In this document: positions 1 through 5,258 of the stretch, piece after piece
Layout: each line of letters opens with the position of its first letter
How positions within the stretch are numbered: position 1 is the first letter of the stretch
Assembly (NCBI GenBank): GCA_013867245.1
Contig: JACENB010000078.1
Location: forward strand, 1 to 5,572
DNA length: 5,572 nucleotides
Direction of reading: 5' to 3'
Source: Nitrosopumilaceae archaeon
GTDB taxonomy: Archaea > Thermoproteota > Nitrososphaeria > Nitrososphaerales > Nitrosopumilaceae
Made by a program: the position numbers and the translations under genes
Notes under the pieces: generated by a model
Database searches by the model: none
Seen by the model: only the letters and a program-made list of their open reading frames with translations
What the model was told of the DNA's origin: nothing

Positions 1-337
1 TTTTATCATCGATTTTGCCATTTTTTGCAACAATTCCAGTCACAAATGGTCGTACCTTGGCAACATCAGGCTTTACAGAGATTGAATATTGCTTTGATTT
101 TTTGATTTTTAGTTTGATTGCGCCAGTTTTGATTCCCAAGAGTCCTTGCATGCCAAGTGCAATTCCAAAGTCAGTAGAGTAATCAGGTCTGTTTGGACTG
201 TACTCTATTCTTACAAGATCATTTTCTTCAGATTCAATGTCTAGTCCAAGAAATGGCAAAGAATCTGCAATCTGTTTTTTTGAAGATTTTCCAATTAGCT
301 TTTGGAGGCTAGAATAGGATAATTCTACTACTGGCAT
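1..337 (-). CDS. pheT: Phenylalanyl-tRNA synthetase beta subunit, N-terminal part (partial)
   Basis: This is the first 112 codons of the beta subunit of the alpha2-beta2 enzyme that charges tRNA-Phe in the cytosol; the rest lies beyond the left edge. The start is ATG at 337, giving MPVVELSYSSLQKLIGK, the usual opening of archaeal/eukaryotic-type PheT. Residues 24-70 hold the typical B1 stretch: a LPFLGLDIE segment, then IEYSPNRPDYSTDFGIALG and a GLLGI segment. The ATG lies inside the end of pheS, with the reading frames overlapping by 10 bases (328-337), so the two subunits should be cotranscribed and probably translationally coupled. No separate promoter is visible. The editing and tRNA-binding domains cannot be judged because they are outside the window. 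Confidence 0.93.
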   Translation of the reverse strand, partial: MPVVELSYSSLQKLIGKSSKKQIADSLPFLGLDIESEENDLVRIEYSPNRPDYSTDFGIALGMQGLLGIKTGAIKLKIKKSKQYSISVKPDVAKVRPFVTGIVAKNGKIDDK

Positions 338-1719
338 TTTGATGCACTCCTCAACCAACTCAAGTTGTTATTGTAAAATTCTCTAACATCATCAAGACCA
401 TACTTTAGCATTGCAATTCTCTCAATACCTCCACCCCATGCCAAGACAGGCTTTGTGATTCCAAGTGGTTTTGTAACTTCAGGTCTAAAGATTCCCATTC
501 CAAATAGTTCAACCCATTTTCCTAGTCTATCATTGTACACCATAGTTTGAAGTGATGGTTCTGTGTATGGGAAGAATGTTGGCCAGAATTTTATTTTTGT
601 AATTCCAATTCGTTTGTAAAACTCTCTTTGAATTCCCATCAAGTTACGCAGATTGGCGTCTTTTCCTACAACAACGCCTTCAATCTGATTAAACTCTACG
701 AGATGCTTGTAACTTACTTTTTCATTTCTAAATACACGACCCAAAGAAAAGACTCTGGCCTCATCAGGTTTTGTTTCAGCAAGATGTTTGATTGTTACAC
801 AAGTGGTGTGTGTTCTCAAAACCATCTTGCGTGCTTCGTTAATGTCCCATTGGTATCTCCAATTTTTCTTGTGAGAGTCTGAAACCTTTTTGATTTGTTC
901 AGGTGTTGCAATCTTTTTTGCAGAGATTCCATCAAGGTAAAACGTATCCTGCAGTTCTCTTGCAGGATGGTCTTGTGGAGTGAATAGGGCATCAAAGTTC
1001 CAAAAGCTTGATTGTGTCATGTTTCCATAGATTTCTGAGAATCCCAATGTAACGAAAATTTCTCTAATCTCATCAATGGTGTCTTTTAGTGGATGAGTTC
1101 TTGCAACAAAGACTTCAGGTACTTTGGCCTCAACATCAATTCCACCTGATGATGCATCAAGGTTGATTGATTTTGCAGCATCAGTTAGAGTGATTTCTTT
1201 GGTCTTTACAACTTCTTCAACAACAAAGTCTGGACGTCTGAGTAATCCTGACAAGTCATCAGAGTCTAGTTCAGATGCAGAAAGTTTAGAGTCTCCAATT
1301 TGTTTGAGAGATTTTTCTCCAGGTAAAACGTCTGGAGGATTCTTTAGTGTAATTGTGTCTGCTGTAGCCTCTACCCAGTTGTTTTTTCGTGCCAGTCCCA
1401 TAGCAGGTCCAAAAACTGGTCCCAATTCTTTTTGTAAATCAGATAGTTTTGATTTTGTCTTTAGCAAATCTAATAGTCGTCTTTCAGGCAGTCCTTTCTC
1501 AAGTGATTCTTTGCCATTTTTTCCCAAGCTGACAATGCTTGATTTTGATTCAGCAACGTTTGCAAGTTCTTTTAGTTTCAGCCATTCAATTCCACGTCGA
1601 ATTTGATCAGGTGAAAGTTTTGTAGATTTTTCAAGATTTTCAGGAGTTTGCTTTGCGTTGTCTTTTAGTGATGTGATAATTTTTTTTTCAATATCGTGAA
1701 AGACCTGTGACAACACCAA
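328..1719 (-). CDS. pheS: Phenylalanyl-tRNA synthetase alpha subunit
   Basis: This is the catalytic alpha subunit of PheRS, which activates phenylalanine with ATP and passes it to tRNA-Phe together with PheT. Counting from the outermost start, residues 1-70 look like the N-terminal winged-helix region and about 205-455 form the class II synthetase core. Motif 1 is near 209-230. A FTPQDHPARELQDTFYL segment lies at 246-262. Motif 2 is GRVFRNE...HLVEFNQIEG at 327-348, with the FFPYTEPS substrate-pocket segment at 382-389. Motif 3 is WGGGIERIAMLKYG at 428-441. The length (463) fits archaeal PheS. The start is uncertain because there is no ATG: TTG at 1719, GTG at 1716 and TTG at 1713 are consecutive codons, and TATA spacing favours 1716 or 1713. 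pheT follows with a 10-base overlap, and trpS is divergent upstream. Confidence 0.96.
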   Translation of the reverse strand: MVLSQVFHDIEKKIITSLKDNAKQTPENLEKSTKLSPDQIRRGIEWLKLKELANVAESKSSIVSLGKNGKESLEKGLPERRLLDLLKTKSKLSDLQKELGPVFGPAMGLARKNNWVEATADTITLKNPPDVLPGEKSLKQIGDSKLSASELDSDDLSGLLRRPDFVVEEVVKTKEITLTDAAKSINLDASSGGIDVEAKVPEVFVARTHPLKDTIDEIREIFVTLGFSEIYGNMTQSSFWNFDALFTPQDHPARELQDTFYLDGISAKKIATPEQIKKVSDSHKKNWRYQWDINEARKMVLRTHTTCVTIKHLAETKPDEARVFSLGRVFRNEKVSYKHLVEFNQIEGVVVGKDANLRNLMGIQREFYKRIGITKIKFWPTFFPYTEPSLQTMVYNDRLGKWVELFGMGIFRPEVTKPLGITKPVLAWGGGIERIAMLKYGLDDVREFYNNNLSWLRSASKCQ

Positions 1720-1734
1720 AACTTCGAAAAAGAC

Positions 1735-1743
1735 TTTTTAAAC
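1735..1743. promoter_or_regulatory. Shared bidirectional TATA box of pheST and trpS
   Basis: The sequence TTTTTAAAC contains the perfect palindrome TTTAAA at 1737-1742. Its centre (1739.5) is 24.5 bases before the trpS ATG on the plus strand. On the minus strand it is 20.5, 23.5 and 26.5 bases before the three possible pheS starts (1719, 1716, 1713). Archaeal transcription normally begins about 25 bases after the TATA centre, so both messages would begin at or next to the start codon. Purine-rich CGAAAAAGA at 1725-1733 is a plausible BRE for the plus direction; on the minus strand the flanking bases read TAGGTTAAGG. No other TATA-like element fits in the gap. The spacing is seen directly; promoter activity is inferred. 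Confidence 0.7.
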
Positions 1744-1763
1744 CTTAACCTAAGTCAATTTGA

Positions 1764-2876
1764 ATGTCAGCTGACGATTTTGTTGTGACTCCTTGGCACG
1801 TCGAAGGAGATATCGATTATGACAAGTTAATCAAGCAATTTGGCACTCAAAAGATTTCTCCGGAGTTGCTAGAGCGAATCAAGAAAGTCACTGGAGAGGA
1901 TCATTTCATGCTCAGACGTGGAATATTCTTCTCTCACAGAGAGATGAATCGAATTTTAGATGATTATGATAAAGGCAACAAGTTCTTCCTGTATACGGGA
2001 CGAGGTCCTTCAGGCCATACCCACATTGGTCACTTGGTCCCATGGGTCTTTGCAAAATGGCTGCAAGAAAAATTTGATGTCAACATGTACTTTCAGTTAA
2101 CTGATGATGAGAAGTTTTTCTCAAAACAAAATCTAACATTAGAGGAGACAAGAAACTTTGCATATGAAAATGCACTTGACTTTATTGCACTAGGTTTCAA
2201 ACCAGAAAAAACAAAGATAATCATTAACACAAGAAACATCCAAACACTATACCCAATTGCAGCTCAAGTTGCAAAGAAAATTAATTTTTCAAACACAAAA
2301 GCTACATTTGGATTTACAAACGACACCAATATTGGAATGATCTTTTACACATCACTCCAGTCGGCACCATGCTTCATTGAAGACAAGCCAGTTTTGATTC
2401 CTTTGGGAGTTGACCAAGATCCTCACTTTAGATTAACAAGAGATATTGCGCCAAAAATTGGAAAGACAAAACCAGCACTAATTCACAACATAATGATTCC
2501 GGGATTAGAAGGACCTGGAGGAAAAATGTCAGCATCAAATGAGAACAGTACTGTTTACACAACAGACGCACCAAACGTCGTAAAAAAGAAGATTAACAAA
2601 CACGCATTTTCAGGTGGACAAACAAGTGTTGAAGAACATAGAAAGCTTGGAGGAAACCCTGACATAGATGTATCATATCAGTATCTTAGAATATTCTTTG
2701 AACCAGACGATAACAAACTAAAATCAATCTACGAAGATTACAAATCTGGAAAAATGCTTTCTGGAGAACTAAAAGCAATCTTGATTGAAAAGATGAATGC
2801 ATTTCTAGCAGTACACCAAGAGAATCGCGAAAAAGCTAAAGACAAGATAGACGAATTTCTTTTTGAAAACAAATGA
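1764..2876 (+). CDS. trpS: Tryptophanyl-tRNA synthetase, archaeal/eukaryotic type
   Basis: This class I synthetase activates tryptophan with ATP and charges tRNA-Trp. At 370 residues it is full length. It opens with VTPWHVEGDIDYDKLIKQFGT (residues 8-28), which is typical of archaeal TrpRS. The HIGH signature is GRGPSGHTHIGHL at 79-91. GVDQDPHFRLTRDIA at 215-229 is the conserved segment of the family. The KMSKS loop appears as GGKMSAS at 252-258, with Ala in the fourth position as is usual in this subfamily. The C-terminal part (281-312) has AFSGGQTS and YQYLRIFFE, also family hallmarks. The start is ATG at 1764 with no Shine-Dalgarno, about 25 bases after a TATA box, so the message is probably leaderless. 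The stop overlaps the next gene's start in ATGA at 2873-2876. Confidence 0.97.
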   Translation: MSADDFVVTPWHVEGDIDYDKLIKQFGTQKISPELLERIKKVTGEDHFMLRRGIFFSHREMNRILDDYDKGNKFFLYTGRGPSGHTHIGHLVPWVFAKWLQEKFDVNMYFQLTDDEKFFSKQNLTLEETRNFAYENALDFIALGFKPEKTKIIINTRNIQTLYPIAAQVAKKINFSNTKATFGFTNDTNIGMIFYTSLQSAPCFIEDKPVLIPLGVDQDPHFRLTRDIAPKIGKTKPALIHNIMIPGLEGPGGKMSASNENSTVYTTDAPNVVKKKINKHAFSGGQTSVEEHRKLGGNPDIDVSYQYLRIFFEPDDNKLKSIYEDYKSGKMLSGELKAILIEKMNAFLAVHQENREKAKDKIDEFLFENK

Positions 2877-3154
2877 AAATAACAATCTCCTGCGAGGACA
2901 AATACGAGGCTCAGAAGCTAGCCAGTTTAATTTTCATCAAGGATGGAAATGAAACCTTCATCACTGGAATTCTAAATATTGTAAAAAACGAACTAGTTGT
3001 ATCATTAAAGGACAAATCAGCCCACAGCGTTTTGCTTGAAGACGAATCTAATGTAGAAAAGTTTGCAGATTTTGCTCAATCAATAATTGACAAAGAACAC
3101 AAAATTATCTCAACCAAGATTCTCGAGAATCAAGTAGAGATTGTTAAAGGATGA
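2873..3154 (+). CDS. Small unknown protein translationally coupled to trpS
   Basis: I do not recognise this 93-residue protein. Its ATG overlaps the trpS stop in ATGA, so it should share the trpS message and be translated by coupling. The sequence suggests an alpha/beta fold: an opening strand (KITISCE), a helix (about 9-20), two strands (about 28-47, including NELVVSLKD), a helix (about 58-73), then a charged tail with a last strand ending in VEIVKG. It has one cysteine (Cys7), no clear metal motif, signal peptide or membrane segment. The strand-helix-strand-strand-helix order and the size resemble the KEOPS subunit Pcc1, a tRNA t6A modification factor, which would suit a synthetase operon. 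That is only a topology guess with no motif behind it. Confidence 0.85.
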   Translation: MKITISCEDKYEAQKLASLIFIKDGNETFITGILNIVKNELVVSLKDKSAHSVLLEDESNVEKFADFAQSIIDKEHKIISTKILENQVEIVKG

Positions 3155-3156
3155 AT

Positions 3157-3240
3157 CTAAGCACCAAATGCAACCCAGAGTGCAATAACTCCAACAACTG
3201 CAATTAAAGCAAGACCTAATGCCTTATGATCACTATTCAT
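3157..3240 (-). CDS. 27-residue single-pass membrane micropeptide
   Basis: This short frame runs from ATG at 3240 to TAG at 3157-3159 and encodes 27 residues. It opens MNSDHKALGLALIAVVGVIA and continues LWVAFGA. Residues 1-6 are polar and the rest (7-27) is one unbroken hydrophobic stretch long enough to cross a membrane once. A TATA-like box lies 25 bases upstream of the ATG on the minus strand, which fits the leaderless style of the other genes here. Its stop lies 2 bases from the stop of the convergent gene downstream of trpS, so the coding space is packed tightly. I do not know its function; it could be a small accessory subunit of a membrane complex. Main doubt: 27 codons can stay open by chance, though a clean transmembrane helix with a well-placed promoter is less likely by chance. 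Confidence 0.55.
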   Translation of the reverse strand: MNSDHKALGLALIAVVGVIALWVAFGA

Positions 3241-3260
3241 GATTTAATTTCTAAATTATT

Positions 3261-3270
3261 ATAATTAAAG
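3261..3270 (-). promoter_or_regulatory. TATA-like box of the membrane micropeptide gene
   Basis: On the minus strand this reads CTTTAATTAT, an AT-rich TATA-like element centred about 25 bases before the ATG at 3240. The gap between the zinc-protein stop (3301) and this ATG is 60 bases and this is the best-placed element in it. It supports a separate leaderless message for the micropeptide. The surrounding region is generally AT-rich, so a chance match is possible. Confidence 0.5.
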
Positions 3271-3300
3271 TGTTAATACATTCTCAGGGATGATTTTGGA

Positions 3301-4296
3301 TCATCTTGGGAAAAATTTACTTTTTTTACGTTTAGGTTGTGATCTTTGTTCTTTTGGTTTTGCAATAGGTTGTCTGATTTCATTGCAATTCAAGCACAAT
3401 ACCTTGAGTTCTTCTCTTGCCAAATCTGGGTCTGAGATGTACTTTCCCCATGAGGAGGCAGCGCCACCACGTCCAATTTCATCAAAAGAAGAATCATCAG
3501 AAACAGGACTAAATCCCAAAGCTCTTTCATCTTTGAATCCACAACTAGAGCAAACTTTGCCTCCCAAAATTTCAAATAATTTTTCTTTTATTGTGGCATA
3601 GAATTTATCAGAACCATTACTGAAAAAGCTCTCTCGCTTTTTTGAAATTTTATCTAGTTTTCTAGGTTTATCTCTACCTGATTCCCTTCTGTCGTCTCTG
3701 GAATATCTTGAACCTCTATCATCTCTGCGAGACTCTCTTCTGTCGTCTCTGGAATATCTTGAACCTCTATCATCTCTGCGAGACTCTCTTCTGTCGTCTC
3801 TGGAAAATTTCTCATATTCATTGTCTTGTGGTTTGTTTTGTTTGAAACAATCACTGCAGTAAACAGGTCTGTCAGTTTTTGGAACAAATGGAACTTCACA
3901 TTCTGTACCACAATCAGCACAAGTTACAAATGCAGATTCTTTTCTTTTTCTAGAGAATCTGTCGTCTCTGCGAGACTCTCTTCTGTCATCACGACGAGGT
4001 TCTCTTCTTTCGTTTCTAGAATATCTGTCGTCTCCCAAGTCTTCGCGTCTGCTTTCTCTAAAGCAATCATTACAGTAAACTGGTTTGTTACTTCTTGGGA
4101 CAAATGGAACTTCACATTCTGTACCACAATCAGCACAAGTTACTGTTGCAGATTCTCTTCTACCTCTAGAGTATCTGTCATCTCCAGAGTCTCGTCTGTC
4201 ATTTCGGGAGTTTCTAAAAGAACGACTTGCATCGTCTCTTTTGCGTCCTCCTCCAGACTTTTTCTTATCAGAATACTTTGATCTGTAAAGTTCCAT
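3301..4296 (-). CDS. Arg/Asp-rich protein with two CxxC-x17-CxxC zinc motifs and a degenerate HNH-like C-terminus
   Basis: This 331-residue protein has no function I can name. Two zinc-ribbon-like motifs follow the CxxC-x17-CxxC pattern: C54/C57/C75/C78 and C126/C129/C147/C150, each with an extra cysteine (C61, C133) in the shared segment TCADCGTECEVPFVP. Around them is low-complexity, highly charged sequence rich in SRDDRRESRRDD units, including 17-residue tandem repeats at about 165-209. From about 228 there is an ordered region with CSSCG (249-253), RGGAASSW (276-283) and VLCLNCNEIRQ (299-309), which resembles the zinc half of HNH endonucleases. The catalytic histidine expected after the first CxxC is absent. 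The tail is basic (about 313-331). Such proteins often bind RNA, which is an inference here. The ATG at 4296 has a TATA-like box 26-27 bases upstream. It is most likely transcribed alone. Confidence 0.93.
   Translation of the reverse strand: MELYRSKYSDKKKSGGGRKRDDASRSFRNSRNDRRDSGDDRYSRGRRESATVTCADCGTECEVPFVPRSNKPVYCNDCFRESRREDLGDDRYSRNERREPRRDDRRESRRDDRFSRKRKESAFVTCADCGTECEVPFVPKTDRPVYCSDCFKQNKPQDNEYEKFSRDDRRESRRDDRGSRYSRDDRRESRRDDRGSRYSRDDRRESGRDKPRKLDKISKKRESFFSNGSDKFYATIKEKLFEILGGKVCSSCGFKDERALGFSPVSDDSSFDEIGRGGAASSWGKYISDPDLAREELKVLCLNCNEIRQPIAKPKEQRSQPKRKKSKFFPR
3686..3805. repeat. Perfect 51-base tandem repeat within the zinc-protein gene
   Basis: The sequence matches itself exactly at a shift of 51 bases over this stretch, about 2.35 copies. 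One full unit is 3731-3781; a preceding unit at 3680-3730 differs at two bases near its left end, and a partial third copy begins at 3782. The period is 17 codons, so repeat number can change without breaking the reading frame. The unit encodes SRDDRRESRRDDRGSRY. A 23-base piece of the unit (3722-3744) recurs a third time at 3965-3987, outside the array, pointing to repeated expansion across this linker. Confidence 0.95.
3884..3927. repeat. Internal duplication copy A (second zinc motif)
   Basis: These 44 bases are identical to 4100-4143 and encode TCADCGTECEVPFV in the second CxxC-x17-CxxC motif. The shift is 216 bases (72 codons), the same as the distance between Cys126 and Cys54. Identity includes third codon positions, so the duplication is recent or kept alike by gene conversion. 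Confidence 0.95.
4100..4143. repeat. Internal duplication copy B (first zinc motif)
   Basis: This is the partner of the identical 44 bases at 3884-3927, in the first zinc motif of the same gene. Sequence outside the 44 bases diverges but stays similar through the second CxxC of each motif. Confidence 0.95.
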
Positions 4297-4318
4297 GGAT
4301 GATTATGAGGAATTTATT

Positions 4319-4327
4319 GCATATAGA
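4319..4327 (-). promoter_or_regulatory. TATA-like box of the zinc-protein gene
   Basis: The minus strand reads CTATATGCA here, with its centre about 26-27 bases before the ATG at 4296. No Shine-Dalgarno precedes the ATG, so the transcript is probably leaderless. A second AT-rich stretch (AATAAATT, 4311-4318) is too close to serve the same start. Confidence 0.45.
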
Positions 4328-4354
4328 TACTTACAGCTTGGATTTGTGCCTAGG

Positions 4355-4361
4355 AAAAAAA
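4355..4361 (-). terminator. Poly-T terminator after the unknown 109-residue gene
   Basis: The minus strand has seven T in a row just 5 bases after the stop codon at 4367-4369. Archaeal RNA polymerase commonly terminates at such oligo-T tracts without needing a hairpin. It would separate this gene from the zinc-protein promoter immediately downstream. Confidence 0.5.
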
Positions 4362-4366
4362 TTCAA

Positions 4367-4696
4367 TCAAACTAGAGACTTGTCCATTTCAGTGGACATT
4401 ATTTCTTGAACTTTGAGAAAATACAATCTTGTTGAATATGGCATGTCATCTAAATTATTGTCAACTGCAATCATAAAGTAACGAACTGCACGTTTTGAGA
4501 TATCCAAATTAAATTTCATCAAAAGTATTGGGTCTTGGTGAACTTTGATTTTGTCCTGAAGCCATGGAGGTGCCATCTCAATTGTTTCTTTGATTATTTT
4601 GTCATACCAGTATGACAGATTCTGCGGATGCAATCCCTGCTTTAGATTAGAGACATCAGTGTCTATCTTCTTCATCATATGTGGTATGATTGGCAT
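4367..4696 (-). CDS. Unknown helical protein, 109 residues
   Basis: I do not recognise this family. The frame is open from a TTG at 4705, but the ATG at 4696 is the better start because a TATA-like box is centred 25 bases before it, as at the other genes here; later ATGs at 4678 and 4675 are also possible. The protein (MPIIPHMMKKIDTDV...) has no cysteine, no signal peptide and no membrane segment. It looks mostly helical with a central MAPPWLQDKI segment and a C-terminal half rich in Tyr, Arg and Met (RAVRYFMIAVDNN, STRLYFLKVQEIM). It is probably a small soluble protein. It lies 52 bases downstream of coaD on the same strand but seems to have its own promoter and a poly-T terminator, so a functional tie to coenzyme A synthesis is not shown. 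Confidence 0.8.
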   Translation of the reverse strand: MPIIPHMMKKIDTDVSNLKQGLHPQNLSYWYDKIIKETIEMAPPWLQDKIKVHQDPILLMKFNLDISKRAVRYFMIAVDNNLDDMPYSTRLYFLKVQEIMSTEMDKSLV

Positions 4697-4716
4697 GAGC
4701 CTCAATCTTGGAATTT

Positions 4717-4725
4717 TGTTTTATT
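4717..4725 (-). promoter_or_regulatory. TATA-like box of the 109-residue gene
   Basis: The minus strand reads CAATAAAAC here, centred 25 bases before the ATG at 4696. The spacing supports that ATG over the TTG at 4705, which would be only 16 bases away. It lies in the short gap after the coaD stop. Confidence 0.5.
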
Positions 4726-4748
4726 GCAATTACTCAAAGTTGTGCAAG

Positions 4749-5225
4749 CTACTTGTCAACTGATAACAAGTTTCCCTCTGAATCAATCTCAGAATTTTTG
4801 ATTCTGGTAGTAGATATTCGTGTTCCGTCTTTTGCCAGATGCATTGGAACCGTTATGACTTTGACTGGAGAGAGATTCTTTTTTGCCCTCAAATCATTTA
4901 GTGCATCTCCCTGACTGCTTGTCTCATCACTTACAATCAGTGCTTCTACTTCTGGCTCCAAGACAGCAGGTCCAAAGTCATTATCGAGTTTACTGATTTG
5001 AAATGAAGCTTTTGGAAATTCTTTGAAGATTGTCTCAGTTAGATTTGCCAATCTTTTCTCATAGTTGTTAATCAGAGTCTTTCCGCGTTTTTTTGCAAAC
5101 TCATCGCTGGTCAATCCAATGATTACTTTGTCTGAAATCTCAAATGCGTTTGAGAGAAGTGTGATGTGTCCTCTGTGGATGATATCAAATGTACCACCCA
5201 TTGCAGATAGAGAGAATCGGGACAT
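4749..5225 (-). CDS. coaD: Phosphopantetheine adenylyltransferase, archaeal type
   Basis: This enzyme joins ATP and 4'-phosphopantetheine to give dephospho-CoA, the penultimate step of coenzyme A synthesis, in the cytosol. The 158-residue length and motifs fit the archaeal/eukaryotic branch of the nucleotidyltransferase family. MGGTFDIIHRGH at 9-20 carries the nucleotide-binding HxGH signature (His17, His20). GLTSDEFAKKRGK at 37-49 is a conserved segment. VSDETSSQGDALNDLR at 98-113 is the family's substrate-side region. DGTRISTTRIKNSEID at 133-148 contains the ISTTRI signature, equivalent to ISSTxI. The start is ATG at 5225, with a TATA-like box 26 bases upstream and no Shine-Dalgarno. Close relatives with the same fold (FAD synthetase-like and NMN adenylyltransferases) differ in these motifs, so the call is firm. 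Confidence 0.93.
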   Translation of the reverse strand: MSRFSLSAMGGTFDIIHRGHITLLSNAFEISDKVIIGLTSDEFAKKRGKTLINNYEKRLANLTETIFKEFPKASFQISKLDNDFGPAVLEPEVEALIVSDETSSQGDALNDLRAKKNLSPVKVITVPMHLAKDGTRISTTRIKNSEIDSEGNLLSVDK

Positions 5226-5245
5226 GTCAATAATTGGGTCTCTTT

Positions 5246-5255
5246 GAAAATAAAC
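5246..5255 (-). promoter_or_regulatory. TATA-like box of coaD
   Basis: The minus strand reads GTTTATTTTC, centred about 26 bases before the coaD ATG at 5225. The gap between the upstream gene's stop (5259) and coaD is only 33 bases, so the promoter fills it. This fits a leaderless coaD transcript. Confidence 0.5.
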
Positions 5256-5258
5256 TTA

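Noticed and set aside
1124..1606. A 160-codon plus-strand frame opposite pheS
   Set aside because: It lies entirely within pheS, whose motifs are unmistakable, and its product is Ser/Phe-rich with no recognisable domain.
3321..3327. Run of seven T on the plus strand as terminator for the trpS unit
   Set aside because: It is about 170 bases past the end of that unit and inside the opposite gene, where it encodes Lys codons; no evidence links it to trpS termination.
3722..3987. Short recurring 23-base sequence that might suggest a CRISPR array
   Set aside because: The copies are in frame within a coding gene, are partly contiguous, and lack unique spacers of regular length.
3654..4136. Alternative minus-strand frames of 88 and 70 codons inside the zinc gene
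   Set aside because: They are shifted readings of the same repeats (for example EESLAEMIEVQDIPETT) and depend on the tandem duplication, not on independent coding.
3826..4281. A 151-codon plus-strand frame opposite the zinc protein
   Set aside because: It is the antisense of the repeat-rich gene; its product is low-complexity Ser/Phe/Val sequence created by the Arg/Asp/Ser codons on the other strand.
4697..4705. TTG at 4705 as the start of the 109-residue gene
   Set aside because: The ATG at 4696 has far better spacing to the TATA-like box; the TTG would sit only 16 bases from its centre.
5065..5247. A 60-codon plus-strand frame opposite coaD
   Set aside because: It is antisense to the well-supported coaD N-terminal region and has no promoter or recognisable product.
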